A stretch of 61,240 nt of DNA from an uncultured Paracoccaceae bacterium (lineage in GTDB: Bacteria; Pseudomonadota; Alphaproteobacteria; Rhodobacterales; Rhodobacteraceae), in contig CANMQX010000016.1 of NCBI GenBank assembly GCA_947500135.1, positions 1 through 61,240 of the forward strand, given 5' to 3'. Positions 52,530-61,240 of this stretch are shown here, piece after piece. Every line of letters starts with the position of its first letter. Position 1 is the first letter of the stretch. Position numbers and translations under genes: made by a program. The notes beneath the pieces were generated by a model. The model ran no database searches, was not told the DNA's origin, and saw only the letters and a list, made by a program, of their open reading frames with translations.

Positions 52530-54145
52530 TGCAAGCGACCGCTCATACCGACAGTTTCGCGCGCGACAACCTGCCGCCGAACCACAAGATGCCCGACTTC
52601 CTTTTGGACGGGTTTGACTACCCCGAGCACCTGAATTCCGGCTACGAGCTGACCGATGCGATGGTTGCAAAGGGCTTTGGTGATCATACCGCGTTGATCG
52701 GTAATGGGCGCCTGCGCACCTACAAGGAACTGACCGATTGGACCAACCGACTGGCCAACGCGTTGGTTGAGGATATCGGTGTCAAACCCGGCAATCGGGT
52801 TCTGATCCGGTCGGCCAATAACCCCGCGATGCTGGCCTGTTGGCTGGCCGCAACCAAGGCAGGTGCGGTCGTGATCAACACCATGCCCATGCTGCGCGCG
52901 GTCGAGCTGGAAAAGTACATTGAACTGGCCGAGGTGCAATTTGCGCTGTGTGACACGCGCATGATGGACGAATTGATTGCTTGCACCGAGTCCAGCACGT
53001 ACCTGAAAAAAGTTGTCGGTTTTGACGGCACGTCCAACCACGACGCCGAGCTAGATCGCCTGGCCTTGGAAAAATCGGTGCGTTTTGAGGGCGCGCAGAC
53101 ACGGTCAGATGACGTGGCCCTGCTGGGGTTCACATCCGGGTCAACAGGCACGCCGAAAGCGACGATGCACTACCACCGGGACATTATGATCATTGCCGAC
53201 GGCTATGCCAAAGAGGTTCTGGGCGTCACCGAGGATGATGTTTTTGTGGGCTCGCCTCCGCTGGCCTTTACCTTTGGCTTGGGTGGTTTGGCGGTGTTTC
53301 CCTTGCGGTTTGGCGCGACGGCAACTTTGTTGGAACAGGCCACGCCGCCCAACATGATCGACATCATTCAAAAGCACAAAGCGACCGTGTGCTTCACCGC
53401 CCCCACGGCTTACCGCGCGATGCTGCGCGCGATGGAAGAAGGGGCTGACCTGTCCAGCTTACGCGCGGCTGTGTCGGCTGGTGAAACCCTGCCCGAACCC
53501 GTCTATCAGGAATGGATCGAAAAGACCGGCAAGCCGATGCTGGACGGGATTGGCGCGACCGAGATGCTGCATATCTTTATCTCGAACCGTTTTGATGATC
53601 ACCGCCCTGCCTGCACGGGCAAGCCCGTGACCGGCTATCAGGCAAAGGTTCTGCGCGAAGACGGGACCGAGGCCGATGTCGGTGAAGTTGGGCGTCTGGC
53701 CGTGCGCGGGCCGACGGGCTGCCGTTACCTCAAAGGAGATCGGCAGGAAAACTATGTCGCTGACGGTTGGAACATCACGGGCGATAGTTTCGTCAAAGAC
53801 GCTGAAGGCTATTTCCATTTTGCCGCGCGCAATGACGATATGATCATCTCGGCTGGCTACAATATTGCCGGCCCCGAGGTCGAGGCCGCCTTGCTTAGCC
53901 ATCCAGACGTGGTGGAATGCGGCGTGATCGGTGTGCCCGACCCAGAGCGCGGACAGATCGTGCAGGCGCATGTGGTGTTGGAAGCCAGTGCTGAAACGGG
54001 CCAAGCGCAGGTCAAAGCCTTGCAAGACCACGTAAAGGCGTCAATCGCACCCTACAAATACCCGCGCAACATTGTTTTCTGCGCAGATTTGCCAAAGACC
54101 GCGACCGGAAAAATCCAGCGGTTCCTTCTGAAGGAGGCTACATAA
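52529..54145 (+). CDS. Anthranilate (2-aminobenzoate)-CoA ligase, inferred
   Basis: A 538-residue acyl-adenylate ligase of the benzoate-CoA ligase group: ATP motif LLGFTSGSTGTPKATM, AGETLPEPVYQEW, DGWNITGDSFVKD, and the terminal catalytic KTATGKIQRFLLK. Anthranilate is the inferred substrate because it is released by kynureninase and activated just before the fused monooxygenase/reductase. The stop overlaps kynA. Confidence 0.88.
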   Translation: MQATAHTDSFARDNLPPNHKMPDFLLDGFDYPEHLNSGYELTDAMVAKGFGDHTALIGNGRLRTYKELTDWTNRLANALVEDIGVKPGNRVLIRSANNPAMLACWLAATKAGAVVINTMPMLRAVELEKYIELAEVQFALCDTRMMDELIACTESSTYLKKVVGFDGTSNHDAELDRLALEKSVRFEGAQTRSDDVALLGFTSGSTGTPKATMHYHRDIMIIADGYAKEVLGVTEDDVFVGSPPLAFTFGLGGLAVFPLRFGATATLLEQATPPNMIDIIQKHKATVCFTAPTAYRAMLRAMEEGADLSSLRAAVSAGETLPEPVYQEWIEKTGKPMLDGIGATEMLHIFISNRFDDHRPACTGKPVTGYQAKVLREDGTEADVGEVGRLAVRGPTGCRYLKGDRQENYVADGWNITGDSFVKDAEGYFHFAARNDDMIISAGYNIAGPEVEAALLSHPDVVECGVIGVPDPERGQIVQAHVVLEASAETGQAQVKALQDHVKASIAPYKYPRNIVFCADLPKTATGKIQRFLLKEAT

Positions 54146-54981
54146 TGTCTTGCCCCTATGACCCGAAATCCGACGGCGCTAAGATGGATTTTCAGGACGC
54201 GATGTCCTATGGCGATTACCTTTGCACCGACCAATTGCTGTCGATCCAGAACACGCGGTCGGACACGCATGACGAGCTGTTGTTCATCATCCAGCACCAA
54301 ACTTCCGAGTTGTGGATGAAACTGATCTTACACGAGATGTCCTCGGCCCGTGTGGCGCTGAAGGCGGGAAACCTGTCGGGCATGTCCAAGATGCTGGCCC
54401 GTGTCAGCCGGATTTTCGAGCAGTTGAACAATCAATGGGACGTGCTGCGCACCATGACACCGGCTGATTACACCACCTTTCGCGATGCCCTTGGGCCGTC
54501 ATCGGGGTTTCAATCTTTCCAATACCGGATGATTGAATTTGTCCTTGGCAATCGCAACGACAACATGCTGAAACCGCACGCCCATGTCGCGGAAACGATG
54601 GCTGCGCTTGAAGATGAACTTACGGTGCCCAGCTTTTACGACGAGGTGGTCGCCCATCTTTTTCTGACGCTGGACGGCAATCTTGATGCGATGCCCGATC
54701 CGCAACTGACCACCCCCCACGAGGCCCGCGGCGTCATTCAGGACCGCTGGCAGATTGTCTATGAAGACATCGACACCCATTGGGCGCTCTATGAGCTTGC
54801 GGAAAAGCTGATGGATATCGAAGACTACTTCCGCCGCTGGCGCTTTAACCACGTGACAACCGTTGAACGGGTCATCGGGTTCAAACGCGGCACGGGCGGC
54901 ACATCTGGCGTACAATACCTGCGCCGGATGCTCAGCGTCGAACTGTTTCCGGAACTTTGGAATGTACGGGGGGCCCTTTGA
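54145..54981 (+). CDS. kynA: Tryptophan 2,3-dioxygenase
   Basis: A 278-residue heme dioxygenase that opens the indole ring to N-formylkynurenine. The active-site histidine lies in FIIQHQTSELWMKLILHE, and the heme ligand histidine in WRFNHVTTVERVIGFKRGTG, followed by TSGVQYL. Length is normal for bacterial TDO. ATGA overlap with kynU shows translational coupling. Confidence 0.95.
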   Translation: MSCPYDPKSDGAKMDFQDAMSYGDYLCTDQLLSIQNTRSDTHDELLFIIQHQTSELWMKLILHEMSSARVALKAGNLSGMSKMLARVSRIFEQLNNQWDVLRTMTPADYTTFRDALGPSSGFQSFQYRMIEFVLGNRNDNMLKPHAHVAETMAALEDELTVPSFYDEVVAHLFLTLDGNLDAMPDPQLTTPHEARGVIQDRWQIVYEDIDTHWALYELAEKLMDIEDYFRRWRFNHVTTVERVIGFKRGTGGTSGVQYLRRMLSVELFPELWNVRGAL

Positions 54982-56165
54982 TGCTGCCGAAGAAAGATCA
55001 ATTTCTGTTGCCCGATGGGGTGATTTATCTGGACGGAAACTCGCTGGGGCCATTGCCGAAAGGCGCCACAGCCCGTGCGCAAAAAGTGATCGAGGATGAA
55101 TGGGGCCACCAGCTGATCCGCGCGTGGAACACGGCCGGATGGATGGATCTGCCGCGCAAGGTGGGCGACCGTGTCGCACGGCTGATCGGCGCACCTGCGG
55201 GGTCGGTCGCGATGGGGGATACGCTGTCAATCAAGGTGTTTCAGGCGCTGGCGGCGGCGTTGAAAATGCGCCCCGACCGCAAGGTTATTCTGTCAGACAA
55301 CGGCAACTTCCCCTCCGATCTATACATCGCGGAAGGGCTGATCGGCACGATTGACGGTGGCCATGAATTGCGCACGCCAGCACCTGAGGACGTGCTGGAC
55401 CACATCACGGACGAGGTTGCGGTGGTGATGCTGACCCAGGTGGATTACCGCACGGGCCGGATGCACGACATGGCCAAGATCACCAAGGCCGCCCATGCGG
55501 CGGGCGCGGTGATGATCTGGGATCTGGCCCATAGTGCGGGCGCTGTTCCTGTTAAAATGTTGGCCTGTCAGGCCGAATTTGCGGTGGGCTGCACCTATAA
55601 ATACCTCAACGGCGGGCCGGGCGCGCCTGCATTTATCTATATCCGCCCTGATCTGATCGAAGCCACGCGCCCGGCGCTGTCAGGCTGGCTGGGCCACGAC
55701 GCGCCGTTTGATTTTGACCTGTCCTACCGGCCTGCGATGTCCACCGAGCGGATGCGCGTCGGCACCCCGCCGATCCTGCAACTGGCGACGCTGGATGTGG
55801 CTTTGGATGCCTGGGATGACGTGGATATGCAGGCCCTGCGCGCGGCTTCAGTCGCGTTGTCAGAACAGTTTATCCAAGAGGTCTTGGATGCTTGTCCGAC
55901 ATTGAAGCTGATTTCGCCCCGCGACAGCGACGCGCGCGGGAGTCAGGTGTCATTTGCATTTGAACACGGCTATGCGGCGATGCAGGCCTGCATCGACCAC
56001 GGTGTCATCGGTGATTTTCGCGCGCCCAACGTCATGCGGTTTGGCTTCACGCCGCTGTATCTGGACGCAATGGATGTGACCAAAGCCATTGAAATCATAG
56101 CACATATTGTGAACGACGAGGTTTGGCGCGAGGCCAAGTATCAGCAGCGCTCTCGTGTGACGTGA
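54981..56165 (+). CDS. kynU: Kynureninase
   Basis: A 394-residue pyridoxal-phosphate enzyme that cleaves kynurenine to anthranilate and alanine. It begins LPDGVIYLDGNSLGPLPKG, and the cofactor lysine is in VGCTYKYLNGGPGAPAFIY. The C-terminal GDFRAPNVMRFGFTPLYL motif is typical. The upstream in-frame start at 54957 would overlap kynA too far, so 54981 is chosen. Confidence 0.95.
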   Translation: MLPKKDQFLLPDGVIYLDGNSLGPLPKGATARAQKVIEDEWGHQLIRAWNTAGWMDLPRKVGDRVARLIGAPAGSVAMGDTLSIKVFQALAAALKMRPDRKVILSDNGNFPSDLYIAEGLIGTIDGGHELRTPAPEDVLDHITDEVAVVMLTQVDYRTGRMHDMAKITKAAHAAGAVMIWDLAHSAGAVPVKMLACQAEFAVGCTYKYLNGGPGAPAFIYIRPDLIEATRPALSGWLGHDAPFDFDLSYRPAMSTERMRVGTPPILQLATLDVALDAWDDVDMQALRAASVALSEQFIQEVLDACPTLKLISPRDSDARGSQVSFAFEHGYAAMQACIDHGVIGDFRAPNVMRFGFTPLYLDAMDVTKAIEIIAHIVNDEVWREAKYQQRSRVT

Positions 56166-56176
56166 GAGGCACCCAG

Positions 56177-56587
56177 ATGACGGCCTTTCGTTACGATCAA
56201 ACTGTGCTGTTCAGGCATTGCGACCCCGCGCGGATCATGTTTTTTCCGCGGATGCTGGAAGTGGTCAACGACGCTGTTGAGAGCTTTTTTGACCGTGAAC
56301 TCGGATGGCCATTTCACGAGATTCACCCCGAATGGGCCGTGCCAACCGTTGAAATTTCAACCCGTTTCAAGGTGCCGTGCCGCCTTGGGGAAAACCTATC
56401 GCTGTCCGTCGTGCCAACCAAAGCGGGGCGCTCAAGCCTGACGCTAAAGACATCCTGCGCGGTCCAGAAAGACTTGCGTTTCGAAACCAATCAGACGCTG
56501 GTTTGCATAGATGCAAACGGCGCACCAACCCCATGGCCCGATCATGTGCGCCAGCGCGTCACGTCACTTTTGGAGAGACAAGAATGA
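56177..56587 (+). CDS. 4-hydroxybenzoyl-CoA-type thioesterase
   Basis: A 136-residue hotdog-fold thioesterase: FRHCDPARIMFFPRMLEVVN holds the catalytic aspartate region of the Pseudomonas-type 4HBT family. It probably rescues CoA from stalled aroyl-CoA esters rather than sitting on the main route. Start 56177 follows GAGGCACCC. The end overlaps the ridA-like gene. Confidence 0.88.
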   Translation: MTAFRYDQTVLFRHCDPARIMFFPRMLEVVNDAVESFFDRELGWPFHEIHPEWAVPTVEISTRFKVPCRLGENLSLSVVPTKAGRSSLTLKTSCAVQKDLRFETNQTLVCIDANGAPTPWPDHVRQRVTSLLERQE

Positions 56588-56991
56588 ACAGCAAGATAAT
56601 CCATCCAGAAGGCTGGGCCCCGGCATTGGGCTATGCGAACGGCATGTTGATGGCAGACGGCACATTGCATATCGGGGGCCAGATCGGCTGGGACAAGGAC
56701 AAGGTCATGCGCCCCGGCGGTTTCATCCCGCAGATGGAGCAGGCCCTGTCCAACATTCGCGCCATTGTCGAAGCGGCGGGCGGAAACGTGTCCGATATCG
56801 GACGGCTGACATGGTATGTGACCAGCAAGAAGGAATATCTCGCCCACCAAGAGCAAGTCGGCAAGGCTTATCGGCGGGTGTTCGGCCGCCATTTTCCGGC
56901 GATGTCCATGCTTGTGATCCATGAGCTCGTCGAAGATGACGCCATGATCGAGATCGAAGCAACAGCCTACATCGCGCCGAAGGAAGGCTGA
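56584..56991 (+). CDS. RidA-family enamine/imine deaminase
   Basis: A 135-residue RidA/YjgF protein: LHIGGQIGWDKDKVMRPGGF and a WYVTSKKEYLAHQEQVGKAY region. RidA proteins hydrolyse enamines and imines to ketones and ammonia. The product of the fused monooxygenase/reductase is a ring enamine, so a pathway-specific deamination role is plausible. Some residues expected of archetypal RidA arginine sites are hard to place. Start overlaps the thioesterase stop. Confidence 0.85.
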   Translation: MNSKIIHPEGWAPALGYANGMLMADGTLHIGGQIGWDKDKVMRPGGFIPQMEQALSNIRAIVEAAGGNVSDIGRLTWYVTSKKEYLAHQEQVGKAYRRVFGRHFPAMSMLVIHELVEDDAMIEIEATAYIAPKEG

Positions 56992-56995
56992 GGAC

Positions 56996-58198
56996 ATGAA
57001 CGCCTATATTCTGGACGGCCTGCGCACGCCCATTGGGCGTTACGGGGGCGCATTGTCTTCGGTGCGCGCGGACGATTTGGCGGCCTTACCCATCAAGGCC
57101 TTGATGGATCGCCACCCCCAGATCGCGTGGTCCAAACTGGACGAGGTCATTCTGGGCTGTGCCAATCAGGCGGGCGAAGACAATCGCAACGTTGCGCGGA
57201 TGGCGACCCTTTTGGCGGGCCTGCCGGAAGCGGTTGCGGGGATGACCGTGAACCGATTGTGCGCCAGTGGCATGGATGCGGTGGGCGCAGCAGCGCGCGG
57301 CATTCAGGCGGGCGACTACCGGATGGTAATTGCGGGCGGTGTCGAAAGCATGAGCCGCGCGCCTTATGTTATGCCCAAAGCGCCGCGTGCCTTTGATCGC
57401 GCACCTGAGATATTTGACACAACAATCGGTTGGCGGTTCGTGAACCCCGCCATGGCGTCCAACTATGGCACCGATGCGATGCCCCAAACCGCCGACAATG
57501 TGGCCGAAGAATGGGGCATTTCCCGCGCCGATCAGGACCAATTTGCATTGCGGTCTCAGCAAAACTGGGCGCAGGCGCACAAAGACGGACGTTTCGCGGA
57601 TGAGCTGATCAGCGTCACGTTGCCCGCCAAACGTGGCGAGGCGGCCGTTTTTGCAACTGACGAACATCCTCGCCCGCAGACGGACCTTGACGGTTTGGCT
57701 AAATTGCGCGGCATTAACGGCCCTGATCTGACAGTCACCGCCGGAAATGCGTCTGGCGTAAACGATGGCAGCGCGGCCGTGTTGCTGGCTGGCGAAGACG
57801 TGGTGGAACGAGGCGGACACGCCCCCTTGGCCCGCGTGGTGGCCAGTGCATCCGTTGGTGTCTCGCCGCGTGTGATGGGGATCGGGCCGGTGCCTGCGAT
57901 CCGAAAACTGCTCAAACGCACCGGTCTTTCGTTGGATCAAATGGATGTCATTGAAATCAACGAAGCTTTCGCGAGCCAGGCGCTTGCCTGTCTGCGTGAC
58001 CTTGGGCTTGTCGATGATGACCCGCGCGTCAATCCGTTGGGCGGTGCCATCGCTATGGGCCACCCGTTGGGCATGACAGGTGCACGTATCGTGGCGTCAG
58101 CTGCGCATCAATTGAACCGCAGCAGCGCAAAATACGCTCTGTGTGCCATGTGCGTTGGGGTTGGGCAGGGGACTGCGATCCTTCTGGAACGCGCTTAA
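56996..58198 (+). CDS. Acetyl-CoA acyltransferase (PcaF-like thiolase)
   Basis: A 400-residue thiolase. The nucleophile cysteine is in [14 protein letters not shown], and the catalytic His and Cys in [17 protein letters not shown] and [11 protein letters not shown]. The TIGWRFVNP segment is typical of the 3-oxoadipyl-CoA thiolase (PcaF/PaaJ) group, so a dicarboxylic 3-oxoacyl-CoA is the likely substrate. It is the last gene of the catabolic operon. Confidence 0.92.
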   Translation: MNAYILDGLRTPIGRYGGALSSVRADDLAALPIKALMDRHPQIAWSKLDEVILGCANQAGEDNRNVARMATLLAGLPEAVAGMTVNRLCASGMDAVGAAARGIQAGDYRMVIAGGVESMSRAPYVMPKAPRAFDRAPEIFDTTIGWRFVNPAMASNYGTDAMPQTADNVAEEWGISRADQDQFALRSQQNWAQAHKDGRFADELISVTLPAKRGEAAVFATDEHPRPQTDLDGLAKLRGINGPDLTVTAGNASGVNDGSAAVLLAGEDVVERGGHAPLARVVASASVGVSPRVMGIGPVPAIRKLLKRTGLSLDQMDVIEINEAFASQALACLRDLGLVDDDPRVNPLGGAIAMGHPLGMTGARIVASAAHQLNRSSAKYALCAMCVGVGQGTAILLERA

Positions 58199-58232
58199 AG
58201 AACGTGAACTAAAGTATTCTTCATGTTCATAT

Positions 58233-58248
58233 ATTTTAAGCTTGAATA
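58233..58248. promoter_or_regulatory. Second AAGCTTGAA operator-like site
   Basis: ATTTTAAGCTTGAATA, about 115 bases before the ABC binding-protein gene, matches the core of the perfect palindrome at 47004-47019 (AAGCTTGAA). Arms are imperfect. It suggests the transporter shares the regulator of the degradation genes. Confidence 0.5.
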
Positions 58249-58361
58249 ATTAAAATAAGAAGTTAGAAATTTACCACCGCCGCATGAACCAAAGATGCGT
58301 CGCGCCTTGCGATCGGGTCCCTTTGACAGGGTCTTGGGTCGCACCACACAGGGAGAAAATT

Positions 58362-59333
58362 ATGTTCAAAAACGTCCTACTGAGTGCCGTATTTGCAGCC
58401 GCTGGCACACTACAGGCTGCAGCAGATGAAACGATAAATGTCGCCGTCGCCAACTTTGGCGAGCATCCCCAATTGAACGCGCTTGTGGATGGTTTCATGG
58501 CCGAGCTGACAGAGCGGGTTGAAAGCACGGACCGCGCGATTGCCTTTTCGGTCGATCACGTGAACTTTGACACGACATTGCTGCCGCAGATGCTGGAAAA
58601 GATCTCGGCGCAAAACCCTGACGTGGTGCTGACCGTCACGACGCCCGTGTCGCAGATCGCCAAGAACCTGCTGGCCGACAGCGGTGTGCCGATTGTGTTC
58701 TCTGCGGTCACCGATCCGGTGGCGGCTGAACTGGTCCCGTCATGGGACATGGGTGATACTATGATGTCTGGCGCCAGCGACGCGTTGGATATTGCCGCGA
58801 CACTGCAATTTGCGCGCGCCTTGCTGCCTGATGCCAAAACCTTTGGCGTGCCCTATAACCCGGCCGAGGCAAACGACCTGGCAACACTGGCATTGTTCAA
58901 AGAAAATGCAGGCGCGCATGGGTTCGAAATTGTCGAAATCGGCATCGACAACGTGAATGAAATTCAGGCTCGGATCACAGCGCTGAGCGGACGTGCCGAC
59001 GTCATCTATGGCCCGTCCTCGAACCTGATCCAACCGGCGATTGCAGCCGTTGCATCCGCCGCAAACGAGGCGGGCGTACCGGTGATCAATTCCGATGCAG
59101 GCCTCGTCAATGACGGCGTGATCGCTGCGGGCTTCACGGTCTCTTATGACAAAATCGGACGTCTCGCAGCGCAGGTCGCACTTGCCTCCCTTAATGGCGC
59201 CGCCATGAGCGACATTGCCCCGTCCCGCCCAAGCTACGATGACCACCAGCCGATTATTTCGGCATCAGCGATGGAGGCCCTCGGCCTGCCCATTCCCGAT
59301 AGCCTCGCCGACTGTGGCTGCATTGTTGACTAA
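58362..59333 (+). CDS. ABC transporter substrate-binding protein (PF04392 type)
   Basis: A 323-residue periplasmic binding protein with signal peptide MFKNVLLSAVFAAAGTLQAA. The fold is the type found in TrpX-like systems: VDHVNFDTTLLPQMLEKIS, VLTVTTPVSQIAKNLL and VPIVFSAVTDPVAAELV. Position after the kyn operon suggests tryptophan, kynurenine or anthranilate as ligand; this is inference. Start 58362 puts the signal peptide first. Confidence 0.88.
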   Translation: MFKNVLLSAVFAAAGTLQAAADETINVAVANFGEHPQLNALVDGFMAELTERVESTDRAIAFSVDHVNFDTTLLPQMLEKISAQNPDVVLTVTTPVSQIAKNLLADSGVPIVFSAVTDPVAAELVPSWDMGDTMMSGASDALDIAATLQFARALLPDAKTFGVPYNPAEANDLATLALFKENAGAHGFEIVEIGIDNVNEIQARITALSGRADVIYGPSSNLIQPAIAAVASAANEAGVPVINSDAGLVNDGVIAAGFTVSYDKIGRLAAQVALASLNGAAMSDIAPSRPSYDDHQPIISASAMEALGLPIPDSLADCGCIVD

Positions 59334-59396
59334 CGCTTCTTGGGCCGCACGCGCCAGTGTGCGGCCCACTGACTTCTTGTTTCAGGGAACGGCGAC

Positions 59397-60188
59397 ATGA
59401 CCGAACATGCACTTAACGTCAACGCGGCGCGGAAAACGTTCTTTCCGGGGACTGCCGACGAAAAAATCGCGCTGAACGATCTGAGCCTCTCCCTTGCGGC
59501 TGGTGATTTTGGCATCATCATTGGCAGCAATGGCGCAGGCAAAAGCACGATGTTGAACGCCATTTCCGGCGCATTGCCACTCGACAATGGTCAGGTTCTG
59601 ATCAACGGGCAGGACGTCACCCGAACATCGGTTGATCGCCGCGCAAAGCACGTGGCACGGGTTTTTCAGGACCCGATGAAGGGCACAGCTGCCTCGATGA
59701 CCATTGCCGAAAACATGCTGCTGGCCGAAATGCGGCAGTCGCCAGCAACCCTGCGCAAAGGACTGACCAAAGCACGCCGCGATAGATACCGTGACCTGCT
59801 TGCCCAGCTTCATCTGGGGCTTGAGGACCGGTTGGAAACGCAGGTGTCTCTGTTGTCGGGCGGGCAACGACAATCGCTGTCACTAGTGATGGCGGTGTCA
59901 GGCGAACCCGATCTGCTACTGCTGGATGAACACACCGCCGCACTGGACCCGCGCACCGCCGCGATTGTTTTGGACGCGACCATGCGGGCGGTCGAGGCGT
60001 TGAAACTGACAACGCTGATGGTGACCCACAACATGCAGCACGCTATCGACTATGGCACGCGGATCATCATGCTGGATGCCGGGCAGGTGAAATCCGACAT
60101 CTCTGGCGCGGCCAAGGCGAAATGCACCGTGCAAAGCCTTGTCGATCAATTCGCGCATAAATCTGATCACATGCTGTTAGGAGCCTGA
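59397..60188 (+). CDS. ABC transporter ATP-binding protein
   Basis: A 263-residue ATPase: Walker A GSNGAGKST, signature LLSGGQRQSLSL, Walker B LLLLDEHTAALD and the switch histidine in MVTHNMQHAI. It is the energy unit of the binding-protein and permease genes on each side, 64 bases after the first and 4 before the last. Confidence 0.93.
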   Translation: MTEHALNVNAARKTFFPGTADEKIALNDLSLSLAAGDFGIIIGSNGAGKSTMLNAISGALPLDNGQVLINGQDVTRTSVDRRAKHVARVFQDPMKGTAASMTIAENMLLAEMRQSPATLRKGLTKARRDRYRDLLAQLHLGLEDRLETQVSLLSGGQRQSLSLVMAVSGEPDLLLLDEHTAALDPRTAAIVLDATMRAVEALKLTTLMVTHNMQHAIDYGTRIIMLDAGQVKSDISGAAKAKCTVQSLVDQFAHKSDHMLLGA

Positions 60189-60192
60189 CACG

Positions 60193-61104
60193 ATGGACGT
60201 CCTCAACCTCTTCTTGTCGCTTGTCCCCGTGACGCTTGCACAAAGCCTGATCCTGAGCTTCGTGGTTCTGGCTGTCATGATCCCGTTTCGCATCCTCAGT
60301 TTCCCCGATCTGACATCCGAAGGCAGCTATCCCTTGGGCGGGTGCGTCTGCGCCGTCGCTCTTTTGGCCGGAATACCGCCGTTGCTGGCGCTGATCCTTG
60401 CCGCCGCTGCGGGGTTTCTGGCGGGCGTTGTTACAGCCGTCATCCACATGCGCTTTCGCATCCACACCTTGCTGGCAGGTATTCTGGTCACAACGATGCT
60501 GTACAGCGTGAACTTGCGGGTGATGGGCAAGGCCAACCTCCCCATCTTTGGCGAGGCGAAGATCTATGATTTCTTCCCCTTTGATCTGGGGTCAGTCAAC
60601 TACACCAAGATCATCATTGCGGGTCTGTTTGCCTTGCTGGTCTTTGCGCTGCTGAACCTGTGGTTCCGCACCGAACGTGGCATCGCCATGCGGGCCGTCG
60701 GGTCAAACCCGGACATGTCAGAGGCCCAAGGTATCAGCGTCTGGAAAGCCACAATCGGCGGGGTCGGCATGGCGGGCGCATTCGCGGCCATCGGCGGCGG
60801 GTTGATGGTGCAATCACAGGGGTTTTCGGACGCCAATATGGGCTTGGGCATTCTGATCAACGCGCTTGCCGCTTTGATGATCGGCGAGGCGCTGGTCGGC
60901 AAGCAGACGATCACACGCCAGTTGGCTGCGCCGTTTGTGGGGGCATTTGCCTATTACCAGCTCATTTCTCTCTGTCTGGCTGCGGGTTTGCCGCCAAGTG
61001 ATCTCAAGATTGCCACAGGTGTCTTCGTTCTGTTGATGCTGGCCGGCCCGGAATTGCGCCGCGCCAAAGGGCCCCGAGCCGCGCAAGAAGCGTTCCGGGA
61101 ATAG
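60193..61104 (+). CDS. ABC transporter permease
   Basis: A 303-residue permease of the LivH-like branch with about eight membrane segments: SLILSFVVLAVMIPFRILSF, PPLLALILAAAAGFLAGVVT, LFALLVFALLNLWF and others. It has the RTERGIAMRAVGSNPDMSEA cytoplasmic loop that couples to the ATPase. The stop is at 61104; the remaining bases to the window end show no gene. Confidence 0.92.
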   Translation: MDVLNLFLSLVPVTLAQSLILSFVVLAVMIPFRILSFPDLTSEGSYPLGGCVCAVALLAGIPPLLALILAAAAGFLAGVVTAVIHMRFRIHTLLAGILVTTMLYSVNLRVMGKANLPIFGEAKIYDFFPFDLGSVNYTKIIIAGLFALLVFALLNLWFRTERGIAMRAVGSNPDMSEAQGISVWKATIGGVGMAGAFAAIGGGLMVQSQGFSDANMGLGILINALAALMIGEALVGKQTITRQLAAPFVGAFAYYQLISLCLAAGLPPSDLKIATGVFVLLMLAGPELRRAKGPRAAQEAFRE

Positions 61105-61240
61105 GGCGACATTTCGTGCAGACTTAAATTGACCCGCAACAAGACCGGAGCATTCCGTGCGCATGTCATAGTGCTGTTAATTCCCGGACGTTTGCTTCAA
61201 AAAAATGAGCAAAATCAGTTACTGGTTGTGCTGTTATTTC

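Overview
The window looks like a chromosomal segment of a marine alphaproteobacterium, most likely Rhodobacteraceae (Roseobacter group). The evidence is the gene content: acyl-homoserine-lactone synthase, RTX export substrate, short LOV protein, aromatic catabolism by CoA esters, and ABC uptake genes of the PF04392 type. Codon use is moderately GC-rich. Identifications rest on reading translated sequence and motifs; no database search was run.

Layout. 1-9.8 kb holds ordinary accessory genes: a DUF4336 protein, a MerR regulator fused to a DUF3471-like domain, a diguanylate cyclase, a large exported von Willebrand A protein with six tandem Ig-like repeats, and a frameshifted VOC gene. 10-15.4 kb holds a LuxI-type synthase with no LuxR partner beside it, an RTX protein with a glycosidase-like N-terminus, a surface lipoprotein and several very small ORFs. 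16.0-21.3 kb is the most unusual block: an unrecognised 283-residue protein, two dynamin-like GTPases, a Roadblock/LC7 protein and a short LOV photoreceptor, all on one strand. I read it as a candidate light-tuned GTPase/membrane system.

21.4-36.5 kb is mosaic. It has broken genes (aminotransferase, STAS-like, IS3 and IS110 remnants, a TetR gene cut by a complete IS3-family element). Between these lie intact units: LuxR regulator/ferredoxin-NADP reductase/nitroreductase/iodotyrosine-deiodinase-like enzyme, a CPBP protease, DeoR plus MFS transporter, and XRE, GlxA and exported DJ-1 genes. 36.5-40.1 kb is a compact Tn5053/Tn7-like transposon carrying only tniA, tniB and tniQ with ordered terminal repeats. 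It abuts a truncated glutathione S-transferase gene.

42.9-61.1 kb is a catabolic island. Two divergent operons encode tryptophan 2,3-dioxygenase, an alpha/beta-hydrolase arylformamidase, kynureninase, an anthranilate-CoA ligase, a fused anthraniloyl-CoA monooxygenase/reductase and a beta-oxidation set ending in glutaryl-CoA dehydrogenase and a thiolase, plus RidA, a thioesterase and an internal MarR regulator. A three-gene ABC uptake system follows. A perfect 16-bp palindrome lies between the divergent operons and a related site lies before the ABC genes, so one regulator, probably the internal MarR, may control uptake and degradation together. The cluster would convert tryptophan, kynurenine or anthranilate to central acyl-CoA intermediates.
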